Assembly (NCBI RefSeq): GCF_000016545.1
Contig: NC_009437.1
Span: 2,061,394-2,125,393 of the forward strand
Reading direction: 5' to 3'
Source: Caldicellulosiruptor saccharolyticus DSM 8903
Lineage (GTDB): Bacteria > Bacillota > Thermoanaerobacteria > Caldicellulosiruptorales > Caldicellulosiruptoraceae
Length of the DNA: 64,000 nucleotides
Part shown: one piece after another, positions 1-8,629 of the stretch
How positions within the stretch are numbered: the stretch's first letter is position 1
How the letters are laid out: each line of letters begins with the position of its first letter
Made by a program: the position numbers and the translations under genes
Notes under the pieces: generated by a model
What the model saw: the letters and a program-made list of their open reading frames with translations, nothing else
The model's database searches: none
What the model was told of the DNA's origin: nothing

Positions 1-5
1 GCTTT

Positions 6-26
6 AACCTTCTTGAGCGCTTAAGA
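6..26. repeat. Palindromic element upstream of the propeller/NlpC gene (copy 1)
   Basis: AACCTTCTTGAGCGCT at 6-21 recurs exactly at 5575-5590. In this copy the near-palindrome TCTTGAGCGCTTAAGA (11-26) ends about 20 bases before the ribosome-binding site of the gene at 62. It may be an operator or an element in the 5' untranslated region. Its function is not known to me. Confidence 0.5.
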
Positions 27-61
27 GGGTGTGCAAATAAAAATAAAGGAGGGCATTTACT

Positions 62-1753
62 ATGAAAAATTTCAAAAAAATAATAACTTATTTGACAGTT
101 TGCAGTCTGGTTCTATTATCGATTTTATCCTTTTCAACTGTCAAAAGCAAAGCACTTGGAAGTGGAGAAGAAAAAGACAAACTATGGTTTTCAAACTTTG
201 AAAAAGTTGTTAGTATTCCTGTGTCTGAAAAAGGGATTGAATATGTTTCAGATATGACTGGAACAGGGGGACCAGATGCTTTTGATGTCAAAGGTGATAA
301 AGTATATGTTGTTGATAATGCGCATCACAGACTTTTAATTTACAACAGGATTTCCGGTGAATATATTGAAGAAGTTAAACTTCCTGAAAGTATAATATGG
401 GTGTCGGATATATCAGTTGATGAAAAAGGAAATTTATATTTATTGGGTGGAAGTTATAATGGAAACTGTCTTGTAACGATAACAAGTGGCAAAATTAGAA
501 TTAGTAGCTTGCCAGATACTCAGCAAAGAGGTAGTTGTATAACAATTTCAGGTTTTGGTTCTGACGAAAATGGACCATATGTTGTATATGCAGATTTGAA
601 AGAAACAAGAACATTGAAATTTGGGAATGGAACAGACAAGACAAATAACTTGGATGCAGGTAAACCAAAGAGTGCTACAGTTGTTGAAGAGAAAAAAGGC
701 TCTTTAGCACGTGATAAAGCTATATGGAAACTCAATATTCAAGGTATGAAACGTTTAGGTGGTCAGGTTATAACACCAGATGGAGAGGTTGTGACTGTTG
801 CTTTTCCTTCACAGTATCAATTAGGAACAAATGGTTATATGGGAACAATTGGCAACATAGTATATTGGAAATTAGAAGATGGTAAAAGCTATGCGATTGT
901 AGGTTATGATAAAAAAACTGGAGAGATAGAGAGAGCCATTAAAATACCTTTAGATGTTTACAGTGTTATTCCTGAAAAAGGCTTCCTAATAGAAGGTAAT
1001 GATGTTTATGTTTTGATACCATCTCAAGAAAATGTCTATGTACTTAAAGTAGCTTATTGGCAGTCAGCTGATGAATTCATAAAAGAATTAGAAGGAAATC
1101 ATGATAATTTTAAAAATTCGTCAGGAGGAAATTTAAATGAACATGCGAAAAGCCCAGCTACAATTGATGGAGATATAAAAATTACTTCTTCTGTTGTAAC
1201 AGTACCAAGGTCTCAAATGATTTCAACAGCACAGAGCTATCAATGGCACCAGTGGTACTGCAGCAAAGTAAATTATGATGGTTCTAATTTGAGTGCAAGC
1301 AATCGACAATATTGGCAAAGACCTCGCTTTATAACTAATTATAATACAAATTATTATCAAGTTCCTTATTGCTGGGGTGGTTTTAGTTCATTATCTGGTT
1401 TTGACAATGAAATTCAACAAGGATATGCAGCCGGGAATGTTAATACAAACGTCCCCGGTTATATAGGTGGAACAACAGGTGTTGATTGTTCTGGATTTGT
1501 GAGTAGATGTTGGGGATTATCAAGGCATTATCATACTTCAGAATTCCCCAACATAGCTAGAAAGTTAAATAGTTATTATGAATTACAACTCGTGGTTTAT
1601 GAAAGTACTATATCGATAGTTAATGGCACTTATACTGATAGAGTTATATCTATGGGATATACGTTTAATGAGTTAGTTAGTAATGGTTATCAACCATATT
1701 CACCCTATCAAAATTTAAAATTGATAATAGTATTCTTGGAGGAAAATTCATGA
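62..1753 (+). CDS. Secreted beta-propeller protein with degenerate NlpC/P60-type C-terminal domain
   Basis: This is a 563-residue exported protein. Residues 1-32 form a signal peptide (basic start, hydrophobic core, cut near SKA). The middle holds NHL-like propeller repeats, for example DVKGDKVYVVDNAHHRLLIY and ISVDEKGNLYLL. From about residue 440 a cell-wall peptidase-like domain appears, with the nucleophile in the motif GVDCSGFVSR (Cys476). In NlpC/P60 proteins this cysteine works with a histidine in a GD...HV segment some tens of residues on. Here the sequence passes from YYELQ directly to VVYEST and no such histidine segment is present. The domain is therefore probably inactive, or shortened by an in-frame deletion. 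A strong site (AAAGGAGGG) precedes ATG 62. The stop overlaps the start of the next gene, so the two are probably translated together. The substrate is unknown. Confidence 0.75.
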   Translation: MKNFKKIITYLTVCSLVLLSILSFSTVKSKALGSGEEKDKLWFSNFEKVVSIPVSEKGIEYVSDMTGTGGPDAFDVKGDKVYVVDNAHHRLLIYNRISGEYIEEVKLPESIIWVSDISVDEKGNLYLLGGSYNGNCLVTITSGKIRISSLPDTQQRGSCITISGFGSDENGPYVVYADLKETRTLKFGNGTDKTNNLDAGKPKSATVVEEKKGSLARDKAIWKLNIQGMKRLGGQVITPDGEVVTVAFPSQYQLGTNGYMGTIGNIVYWKLEDGKSYAIVGYDKKTGEIERAIKIPLDVYSVIPEKGFLIEGNDVYVLIPSQENVYVLKVAYWQSADEFIKELEGNHDNFKNSSGGNLNEHAKSPATIDGDIKITSSVVTVPRSQMISTAQSYQWHQWYCSKVNYDGSNLSASNRQYWQRPRFITNYNTNYYQVPYCWGGFSSLSGFDNEIQQGYAAGNVNTNVPGYIGGTTGVDCSGFVSRCWGLSRHYHTSEFPNIARKLNSYYELQLVVYESTISIVNGTYTDRVISMGYTFNELVSNGYQPYSPYQNLKLIIVFLEENS

Positions 1754-2958
1754 AAGAAAAATTAAATATGTGTGGTAGTAAAAGCGTAAAGTTTAACATC
1801 TTTGTATATGTTTTTATATGCTTAATAATTATAGGCATGATTTTCTTTGTTATAAATGCTCTATTAAAAAATGCTTCAGAACAAATAGGATATATTGAAA
1901 GGTTTGATAAAACCGAAAATGGAGATTTTTTTGCTTTATTTTACGGCAAAATATGGTATAGTAGTTGTAAAGAGGATTTGATTTTCAAAGTCAAAATGAG
2001 CCGCAATAAAATAAAAGGTTTAGATTATTTTCCTGTACGCTTATTTGCATGGGGTAAAAATCATGTAGCTTATTGCGGTGAGGATTTGAAAGAGTTAATT
2101 TTAGTTGATTACACAACTAAAAAAGAAGTTTATCGAAACCGAATGCCAGAGATGATAAAATATATCAGTGCTAATAAACAAACAGGTGAGTTTGTTATTG
2201 CCACTGAAAAAAGGTTGTATCTTTTGAAATCAGAGTATGTTCCAAAAAACAAAATATATACTTTTTCACTAAAACAAATTGCAAGAGGTTCATTTTGCTG
2301 GCCAGTTCTCTCACCAAACGGAAAGTATATTGCCTGTGGTGAGATGGATAACAAAGAAAATGATGCTGCCACATCGCTGGTTGTAATTGACTTGAACAAA
2401 AACAGCAAGAAGAAGCTACTTTCCGAAAGATTTGGAGATATGCCAATTAATAATGTTTACAGAATTATTTACTCTGTTGCATGGAGCAGGGATAGCAGAT
2501 ATGTTGCTATCAGCACTTCAACTCCTGCTGATCCATCATATATTTGGGTTTCTGTTGCTGACATATCAAAAGGAAAAACAATGGAATTTACAAAGAATAC
2601 TGGGCTGTGCTCTCCGCCTGTAAATTCTTTTTCAGAAGATAAATTTATTTTCTCACAGGGAAGTCCGGGATACAAAGAATTTGGTGACTATTCAAATATT
2701 AAAGACCCTTTTAGAGTAAAATTAGTGCTATTAAGTATTAAAAATGGAAGTTTAGAATATATTAACGGTATTAAAAAAAATATAAATACCTACTGGCCTG
2801 TTGTTGGTTTAAATGGAATATACTTTACTGATAAAGGCGGATACTTTTCAAGTGGAGAAGGGTGTTCAATTTACAAGCTAAAAAGCAAAAGAGTAGTTCA
2901 GTTAATTAAAGTTAGGGGAAATTTGGTGAGTTATGATACTCTAATTCGAATATATTAG
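1750..2958 (+). CDS. Membrane-anchored beta-propeller protein
   Basis: This 402-residue protein has one N-terminal transmembrane segment (about residues 17-39) and a long extracytoplasmic part. TolB/WD40-like strand patterns are visible, such as WPVLSPNGKYIACGE and SVAWSRDSRYVAIST, so it is probably a six- or seven-bladed propeller. No catalytic motif was recognised. The start overlaps the stop of the preceding secreted propeller/NlpC gene by 4 bases (ATGA), and GGAGG lies just upstream, which indicates translational coupling. The two products may act together at the cell surface, but that is inferred from linkage only. Confidence 0.7.
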   Translation: MKEKLNMCGSKSVKFNIFVYVFICLIIIGMIFFVINALLKNASEQIGYIERFDKTENGDFFALFYGKIWYSSCKEDLIFKVKMSRNKIKGLDYFPVRLFAWGKNHVAYCGEDLKELILVDYTTKKEVYRNRMPEMIKYISANKQTGEFVIATEKRLYLLKSEYVPKNKIYTFSLKQIARGSFCWPVLSPNGKYIACGEMDNKENDAATSLVVIDLNKNSKKKLLSERFGDMPINNVYRIIYSVAWSRDSRYVAISTSTPADPSYIWVSVADISKGKTMEFTKNTGLCSPPVNSFSEDKFIFSQGSPGYKEFGDYSNIKDPFRVKLVLLSIKNGSLEYINGIKKNINTYWPVVGLNGIYFTDKGGYFSSGEGCSIYKLKSKRVVQLIKVRGNLVSYDTLIRIY

Positions 2959-3286
2959 AGCTGACAAACAACAATCACCAAATTTCCTCTTTAAAACAAG
3001 TTTTAAATAAGTCAGATAAAATCTATTTTAAATTCAACGTATTGTAAGATTATACGGAAAGTTGGCTATCATAGACGAAGATTTATAATCACAAATACAA
3101 AAAAGTGGTGATTCAGTGCAAAAATTCTAAGATTCTTGTTTGTTTTTTGAGTGTAATTAAAATGAGAAAAAGTTGAGTCTTTATAATTGTGTAAAAAGGG
3201 ATTGAGCCACCAGACTACAGCAAAAAACTATCTATTATAGTAAAAATAGAATTTGTGTCCATATTATATTTTATAGGGACTGTTTA
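2959..3286. other. Intergenic stretch between convergent genes
   Basis: No convincing gene is seen in these 328 AT-rich bases. A perfect inverted repeat, TTTAAAAC then AA then GTTTTAAA (2990-3007), lies 32 bases after the stop of the plus-strand gene and could form a weak hairpin. It has no clear T-run on either strand, so I do not call it a terminator. Confidence 0.4.
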
Positions 3287-3913
3287 TCAGTTATTGTTTG
3301 AAAAATCGCTTATGATCCATTTGTTTTTAATTTTCTCAACCAAGAGAACCATTTTTTTAATATCACCATAAGGGTCAGCTGGATTTATGGTATAAGAGTC
3401 TGTGAAGCAGTACACAAAATAAAAATATCCTTTTTTGTACCAAATAACGGTTTGCTTGGGGTCAGCAGGTTCTACCTTATAGTAACAGGTATAAGTATCT
3501 TGTGTAGGTTTGGGAAAGAGTATTTTTAGGACTTTCTCAGATACAAATGAATATATATCTTTGTTTGAAGCAAGGCCAAGGATGCTTTTGTGATTGGCTT
3601 CATTTAGCACAGCTTTAATAATTTTATAATGTACTTGCCTTTCTGCTTTTACTTTACTTATGTTGCTGTCCACAGTTGAGTTGTTTATATTCTTTTCTTC
3701 AACAACGGGTAAAACTGAGATGATATCTGCTATAAATTTCTTCTTGTTTTTTATAATATGAATTCTCTCGGAGCTATTGTCTTCTGGCTTATGCTTATTT
3801 AAGATTGTGTCAGCCTTAATGTGAGAGATTTTTAAACTAATACTTAATAATACCAATGATCCAATGAGAATTAAAGAAAATATTACCATTGAATTACGAA
3901 ATATTTTTTGCAT
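3287..3913 (-). CDS. Small membrane-anchored or exported protein of unknown function
   Basis: This 208-residue protein has an N-terminal hydrophobic segment (MQKIFRNS, then a run of I, L, V and S) and a soluble extracytoplasmic remainder. I chose the ATG at 3913 because GGAGG sits 9 bases upstream; an in-frame ATG at 3937 has no ribosome-binding site. The C-terminal half (YYKVEPADP, GYFYFVYCF, WIISDF) has an alternating beta pattern like small extracytoplasmic NTF2-like domains, but I cannot name a family. It follows the amidase-like gene by 34 bases on the same strand and is probably in its operon. Confidence 0.65.
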   Translation of the reverse strand: MQKIFRNSMVIFSLILIGSLVLLSISLKISHIKADTILNKHKPEDNSSERIHIIKNKKKFIADIISVLPVVEEKNINNSTVDSNISKVKAERQVHYKIIKAVLNEANHKSILGLASNKDIYSFVSEKVLKILFPKPTQDTYTCYYKVEPADPKQTVIWYKKGYFYFVYCFTDSYTINPADPYGDIKKMVLLVEKIKNKWIISDFSNNN

Positions 3914-3947
3914 TTGGTTAATCCTCCATAATTGCATGATTGAGTTA

Positions 3948-5213
3948 TTACTTTCCAGAGTTCCATTTAAACGAATATACCTTTACAAATTTCAGCGAAG
4001 AGGTAGGTGAGGGATAAATCGACGAGAGTCTGTTGTTAAGTCTATTTTTTGTATGAGCACTCACATAAATTTCATTCCAGTCCACTTGGTTGTCATTGTC
4101 GAAGTCGACTATGTCGGTAATTATATATACATGACTCAAATCTGATTTAAAAATTATATCTCCTTTTTCAACATCTGTGTAAACAATATCTTGTCCACGA
4201 GGACCATAATTATTCGATGTAAGCCAAGAATAAAAATGAGCGACATATGTCCAATTCCATTTTCCGTCTGAAGTACAAGAGGCATTATACTTATCACACC
4301 ACCAATCATATGTCATGGGTAACTGATGAGCATTTATATTAGTTTGGTCATCAATACCGCCATATCCATACCATAAACATTGTGATACAAAATTTTGACA
4401 GTCACCAGCTGTATATGTGCTGTTTGCAAAATTTTTAAATTTTGAATTATAATTTGTATCATTATCATAGTTACTAGTGTGAGACAATGCGTAGTTAACA
4501 GCTTTTGCTCTATCGTATGGAACATAGTAATCACCTGGATAAGAATTTATTGATATATCTTCACTTGATTTACTTCTCATAATATCGCTATATATTTTTC
4601 GTATTTTACTATCTTCTGTAGAAATGTTATTACTTAGTTGGATTAGTTCATTATAGGAAGCTATTGATTCTTTGAATTCCGTATAATATTCGTCACTAAC
4701 TATAAAGTAGTGATTATTCCTTTTTGTTACTTTTATTAAGTGAAGAGTATTTTCTATATCTGGTTTTTCTCGGGTAATATTATAAAATAAATATGAGCCA
4801 TCATATACAGTCACTAAAAAATTATTACCATTATCTTTTTCAAAGTTCTTAAAGTATAGATTCAGCTCATATTTATCTAGCTTTTCATTAAAATATTTTT
4901 TGGCTGCCAATAAATAGCTTATATATGCAGATTCATATTTATAGTTTGAAATTCCATTTTCATCATACGTGTCAAATAAAGGTGAAAAGTCTTGCACTGT
5001 TTCATTTTTTAAACTTTCTAATCTTAACTTGAAATAGTTAGTAATAAGGATTTTAATTTCGGATATATCTTCATTAGTGATTGGAATTTGTGATAGTTCC
5101 AATTTCACATTATCCATATTTTTTCCAAACGCATAATAATAAATAATCGTAGTTTGAGACACAATAACTAAAATTACAATTAGGAAAGGGAATAACTTAA
5201 TAAACTTCTTCAT
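3948..5213 (-). CDS. Exported amidase-like protein (Amidase_6 domain)
   Basis: This 421-residue protein has an N-terminal signal or anchor segment (residues 1-25). Its N-terminal half is poorly conserved but rich in beta structure. From about residue 230 a putative amidase domain begins: YDRAKAVNYALSH, then GDCQNFVSQCLWYG with the predicted nucleophile Cys272, and DLSHVYIITDI with predicted His361. Both catalytic residues are in place, so it may be active, probably on peptidoglycan or another peptide amide bond. A strong ribosome-binding site (AAAGGAGG) precedes the ATG. A promoter and a copy of the GAGCG element lie upstream. The small membrane protein gene follows. Confidence 0.75.
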   Translation of the reverse strand: MKKFIKLFPFLIVILVIVSQTTIIYYYAFGKNMDNVKLELSQIPITNEDISEIKILITNYFKLRLESLKNETVQDFSPLFDTYDENGISNYKYESAYISYLLAAKKYFNEKLDKYELNLYFKNFEKDNGNNFLVTVYDGSYLFYNITREKPDIENTLHLIKVTKRNNHYFIVSDEYYTEFKESIASYNELIQLSNNISTEDSKIRKIYSDIMRSKSSEDISINSYPGDYYVPYDRAKAVNYALSHTSNYDNDTNYNSKFKNFANSTYTAGDCQNFVSQCLWYGYGGIDDQTNINAHQLPMTYDWWCDKYNASCTSDGKWNWTYVAHFYSWLTSNNYGPRGQDIVYTDVEKGDIIFKSDLSHVYIITDIVDFDNDNQVDWNEIYVSAHTKNRLNNRLSSIYPSPTSSLKFVKVYSFKWNSGK

Positions 5214-5296
5214 TTTTGTTGCCTCCTTTCTTAAATTAAAAAATTATAGTTCTTCTCAACACTTTACTTGTTAGCTTCCTAACATTTTCTACTCAC

Positions 5297-5350
5297 CTCT
5301 TGAGCGGTTTATTTTATTGATATTATACCACACATGTAGATACTCTACAA
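5297..5350 (-). promoter_or_regulatory. Promoter of the amidase-like gene with GAGCG element (copy 2)
   Basis: On the minus strand TTGTAG (rc of 5345-5350), a 17-base spacer and TATAAT (rc of 5322-5327) with an extended TGG form a good SigA-type promoter. About 10 bases past the expected start point, 5297-5307 (CTCTTGAGCGG) repeats half of the palindrome found at 11-26 and 5579-5596, here in the same direction relative to the gene as copy 1. GTAGA-TAC-TCTAC (5336-5348) overlaps the -35 region. Confidence 0.55.
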
Positions 5351-5574
5351 TTGTAAGATTAGACAAAAAAACAAGTACATTACCTCAACTTTTTAGTAAA
5401 ATATTATATTTTCAGTTGCAATAATTAATTTTCGGCATCGAGAAAACAAAAATATGTTTAAGATTGAATCTTTTTGTAAGAAAGTTTTAGGTTATTAAAT
5501 AAAAAAATAACCATACAAAGTAAATATAGTAACAAAAGAAAAGTCCCTTTCAAAAATTCATTATTTCTTGCACC
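5351..5574. other. AT-rich intergenic stretch
   Basis: No gene or RNA could be supported here. The stretch lies upstream of the amidase promoter and before copy 3 of the palindrome. It may be remnant DNA at the edge of the accessory region. Confidence 0.3.
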
Positions 5575-5596
5575 AACCTTCTTGAGCGCTCAAGAA
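5575..5596. repeat. Palindromic element (copy 3), right boundary of the accessory region
   Basis: This copy contains AACCTTCTTGAGCGCT, identical and in the same orientation to 6-21. It extends into a perfect 18-bp palindrome, TTCTTGAGCGCTCAAGAA (5579-5596). No gene starts close to it. It could be an orphan regulatory site or the edge of an inserted segment. Confidence 0.5.
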
Positions 5597-5641
5597 AGCA
5601 TGTAACAGTTTTTCAGCAAATCATAAAAAATAAAATATAAA

Positions 5642-5677
5642 ACGGGGTACTCAATTCTTACAATACCCCGTTTTTTG
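5642..5677. terminator. Intrinsic terminator after mtnA
   Basis: A GC-rich stem AACGGGGTA / TACCCCGTT lies just past the mtnA stop. It is flanked by A-runs and T-runs, so it can act on both strands. Confidence 0.75.
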
Positions 5678-5682
5678 ACAGA

Positions 5683-6711
5683 CTACTTTTCTTTGAGTTT
5701 TGAAATATTCTCCTCAAATGGTGGAAAAACAACACCCTTTTCTGTAATTATAGCAGTGATATTTTCAGCCGGCGTCACATCAAATGCAGGATTAAACACC
5801 TTTGATTCATCCGGAACAATTTTTTTACCGTTGAAAAATCTTATTTCATCTTCGCTTCTCTCTTCAATAGGAATTTCTGAGCCTGATTTTATATTAAAAT
5901 CAATGGTTGATATAGGTGCTGAAATGTAGAAAGGAATGCCGTGGTGCTTTGCCAAAACAGAAAGAGAGTAAGTTCCAATCTTGTTTGCCGTATCTCCATT
6001 TAAGGCGATTCTGTCTGCACCAACAATAACGCAGTCAATTTTTCCAAGTTTCATAAGATAGCCTGCCATGTTATCACAAATAACTGTATTGGGAATACCA
6101 TCCTCAGAAAGTTCAAAAGCTGTGAGTCTTGCCCCTTGAAGATACGGTCTTGTTTCATCCACATAAACATGAATGTTCTTGCCGGCAAAAAAAGCTTCAC
6201 GGATAACACCAAGTGCAGTTCCATACCCACCTGTTGCTAAAGCTCCTGCATTACAGTGAGTAAGAATATTTGCACCTTCTTTTATGAGAGTATTGCCATG
6301 CTCACCAATCTTTTTATTGATACTTTTGTCCTCATCTTCTATTTTCTTTGCCTCTTGCATGAGCAAACTATAAATCTGACTTTTAGAAAGATTTCTTGCC
6401 TCTTCAAAAACCTTTTTCATTCTCTCAAGTGCCCAGAAAAGGTTGACAGCAGTGGGTCTTGAGTTTGCAAGATAGTTTAAAATCTCATAAATTTTAGCTG
6501 AATCCATGTTCTTTTCAATAATCTCCTTAAAGCCCAACACAACCCCATATGCAGCAACAATACCAATAAGCGGGGCTCCTCTTATAATCATATCTTTTAT
6601 TGCTATATATACATCTTGGTACGTACTGCAAACAAAATACTCTTTTTCAAAGGGTAACTTTCTCTGGTCGAGGACAATGAGTTTGTCATTTTCAAACTCA
6701 AAGTGCTTCAT
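5683..6711 (-). CDS. mtnA: S-methyl-5-thioribose-1-phosphate isomerase
   Basis: This enzyme converts 5-methylthioribose 1-phosphate to 5-methylthioribulose 1-phosphate in the methionine salvage pathway. The 342-residue length is normal for this eIF2B-like family. Visible signatures are the N-terminal substrate loop IIRGAPLIGIVAAYG, the conserved cysteine segment ILTHCNAGALATGGYG, and VGADRIALNGDTANKIGT with the conserved aspartate. It lies 8 bases after mtnP on the same strand, so the first two salvage steps after methylthioadenosine formation are in one operon. No later mtn genes are nearby. The start is the ATG at 6711. Confidence 0.92.
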   Translation of the reverse strand: MKHFEFENDKLIVLDQRKLPFEKEYFVCSTYQDVYIAIKDMIIRGAPLIGIVAAYGVVLGFKEIIEKNMDSAKIYEILNYLANSRPTAVNLFWALERMKKVFEEARNLSKSQIYSLLMQEAKKIEDEDKSINKKIGEHGNTLIKEGANILTHCNAGALATGGYGTALGVIREAFFAGKNIHVYVDETRPYLQGARLTAFELSEDGIPNTVICDNMAGYLMKLGKIDCVIVGADRIALNGDTANKIGTYSLSVLAKHHGIPFYISAPISTIDFNIKSGSEIPIEERSEDEIRFFNGKKIVPDESKVFNPAFDVTPAENITAIITEKGVVFPPFEENISKLKEK

Positions 6712-6719
6712 CTTCCTTC

Positions 6720-7493
6720 TTACTCCTCACAGACGTAGTTTATATCAATCTTTTCAATCATCCTATATATAAGTTTTTTTACCTTATCGTTGTTTTCTCT
6801 AAAGACTCTATAAACTTCTTCTTCAGTTACAGGCTTTATATCATCTCTTCCCTCAAGCCCTGCATCATAATCTGTGATAAGGGATATATTCACATAACAT
6901 ATACCGAGCTCTTTTGCCAGAATAACCTCTGGATACTGTGTCATATTAATAACATCCCAGCCCATGCTTGAAAACCATCTGCTCTCAGCTGTTGTTGAAA
7001 ATCTCGGACCTTGTATTACAACAACTGTTCCCTTTTCGTGCACAGTAATTCCAAGTTCTTTTGCAGACTCAACTGCAATTTTTCTCAAATATTCACAATA
7101 TGGCTTTGCAGCAGATATGTGCCTGACTTCAGGTCCTTCAAAGAATGTGTCTTTCCTTCCCCATGTCCTGTCAACAAACTGGTCACATACAACAAAATCG
7201 CCTGGTTTTATCTCAGGCTTTAAGCTTCCTGACGCTGTTGGTCCAATTATCTTTTTGACCCCAAGCATTTTCATTGCCCAGAGATTTGCTCTGTAAGGAA
7301 TTAGATGAGGAGGATACTGGTGATTCTTACCATGGCGTGGCAAAAAGGCTACTTTTTTGCCTGCAATCTCAACCAAAGATATTTTGTCGCTTGGTTTTCC
7401 GTAGGGTGTTTCAAGTTCTATCTCTTCAACATTGTCTTCTAAAGAATAAAAACCAGAACCACCAAAGACTCCTATATCAGCCCTGTATTCCAT
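6720..7493 (-). CDS. mtnP: S-methyl-5'-thioadenosine phosphorylase
   Basis: This enzyme cleaves methylthioadenosine with phosphate to adenine and methylthioribose 1-phosphate, the substrate of the MtnA encoded next. The 257-residue product has the PNP/MTAP family II signatures: the phosphate-binding start GVFGGSGFYSLE, FLPRHGKNHQYPPHLIPYRANL, and the substrate segment VVIQGPRFSTTAESRWF, followed by NMTQYPEVILAKELGICY. MTAP-like proteins also include inosine phosphorylases, but linkage to mtnA makes MtnP the likely role. The gene is read divergently from the small membrane protein gene at 7591. Confidence 0.9.
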   Translation of the reverse strand: MEYRADIGVFGGSGFYSLEDNVEEIELETPYGKPSDKISLVEIAGKKVAFLPRHGKNHQYPPHLIPYRANLWAMKMLGVKKIIGPTASGSLKPEIKPGDFVVCDQFVDRTWGRKDTFFEGPEVRHISAAKPYCEYLRKIAVESAKELGITVHEKGTVVVIQGPRFSTTAESRWFSSMGWDVINMTQYPEVILAKELGICYVNISLITDYDAGLEGRDDIKPVTEEEVYRVFRENNDKVKKLIYRMIEKIDINYVCEE

Positions 7494-7590
7494 TTCGTCT
7501 TACCTCCAAGAATAAAAACTTTTGCATTTCAAAAAAATTATATAAATAAAATGTGCAAAAATCAACAAAATAATTTATTGAGAAGGTGAG

Positions 7591-7872
7591 ATGATGTCAA
7601 AAAACGAATTTGAGGAAAAGTTAAATGATTTTATCTTAAAACTCGAAAGGATGAACTTTAGCTACTATATAGAATATTTAAAAAACCCGAAAAGGATATT
7701 TTTTACAAACTTTTTATCAGGTGCTGCCCGGGGGTTTGGTACAGCTTTTGGCTTTTCCATTTTGGGTGCCCTTCTTTTATATATACTTAACGCTGTTGTA
7801 AAGTATAATCTCCCGGTAATTGGTCGTTATATTGCTGAAATATTGAAATTTGTGAAGTTTTATATGCATTAA
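7591..7872 (+). CDS. Small membrane protein (DUF5665-like)
   Basis: This 93-residue protein has an amphipathic N-terminal helix and one long hydrophobic stretch (GAARGFGTAFGFSILGALLL...), followed by a second weak amphipathic segment. The pattern YIEYLKNPKRIFFTNFLSGAARG resembles the DUF5665 family, whose role I do not know. AAGGTGAG lies directly upstream; the second ATG (7594) has the better spacing. A TTG-initiated zinc-finger gene follows after 27 bases, so the two are probably co-transcribed. Confidence 0.65.
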   Translation: MMSKNEFEEKLNDFILKLERMNFSYYIEYLKNPKRIFFTNFLSGAARGFGTAFGFSILGALLLYILNAVVKYNLPVIGRYIAEILKFVKFYMH

Positions 7873-7899
7873 ATAATTTAAGTAAAGGAGAGATTAATA

Positions 7900-8529
7900 T
7901 TGCAGCCAGCTGAAATTGAAATGCTAAAGAAATTGCTTTTAGACAAAAAATCTGAGGTAGAAAGGTATTTAAAAAATACTAAAGAAAATCAGGTTGCAAG
8001 CTTTAGCACACTATATTCAAATGAGGTATCAAACTATGACAATCATCCAGCTGACATTGCATCAGACCTATTTGAAGTAGAAAAGAACATGGGGTTGAAA
8101 GCTGACATGAAAAGGAAGCTTGAACTGATTGAAAAAGCCCTCTCCAAAATTGAAAAGGGAAACTTTGGCTACTGTATTTCCTGCAAAAAAGAGATTCCTT
8201 TTGATCGGCTTTTGGCAATACCTTATACAGAATTTTGTATAGAGTGTCAAAAAGATATGGAAAAGCGAGAAAATTATCAAACAGACCAAAGGCCAATAGA
8301 AGAAAAAGTGATGGGCAAACCTTCCAACGACAAGTTTCCAAGTCAAGGTGAAGAAGAACATGATGGCACAGATATGTGGAGCATACTTGAGATGCACTCA
8401 ACAAGCAATGGCCCACAGGATGAGATTGTATCTGACGGAAGGAAGTTTTATAAAAAGATAAATGACGTTGATGATACAGTTGAAGAGGCAGATAAAATCT
8501 CAACTGATGATGCTAAAAAATGGTTGTAA
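7900..8529 (+). CDS. TraR/DksA-type zinc-finger protein (YteA-like)
   Basis: This 209-residue protein has an N-terminal helical hairpin (coiled coil, about 1-85) and one four-cysteine zinc finger, C92-x2-C95 ... C113-x2-C116, as in DksA/TraR and the Bacillus YteA family. The acidic C-terminal part (GEEEHDGTDMWSILE, VDDTVEEADK) is typical of YteA-like proteins. DksA relatives bind RNA polymerase through the secondary channel, but for YteA-like proteins the role is not settled. The start is TTG at 7900, set by AAAGGAG 9 bases upstream. Confidence 0.8.
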   Translation: MQPAEIEMLKKLLLDKKSEVERYLKNTKENQVASFSTLYSNEVSNYDNHPADIASDLFEVEKNMGLKADMKRKLELIEKALSKIEKGNFGYCISCKKEIPFDRLLAIPYTEFCIECQKDMEKRENYQTDQRPIEEKVMGKPSNDKFPSQGEEEHDGTDMWSILEMHSTSNGPQDEIVSDGRKFYKKINDVDDTVEEADKISTDDAKKWL

Positions 8530-8542
8530 AGTTTTTTGTGTT

Positions 8543-8571
8543 TTGCTTTTCTGTAGTTGATATATTATAAT
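8543..8571 (+). promoter_or_regulatory. Promoter for lspA-rluD
   Basis: TTGCTT (8543-8548), a 17-base spacer and TATAAT (8566-8571) lie between the zinc-finger gene and lspA. Confidence 0.5.
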
Positions 8572-8629
8572 AGAAAAAGAATATCCAAAGAGAGTCTCCA
8601 CACTAACAATTAAAAAGGTGAGAAAGAAT

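Noticed and set aside
5183-5682. Riboswitch before the amidase-like gene or after mtnA
   Set aside because: No conserved riboswitch core was recognised; only short hairpins are present.
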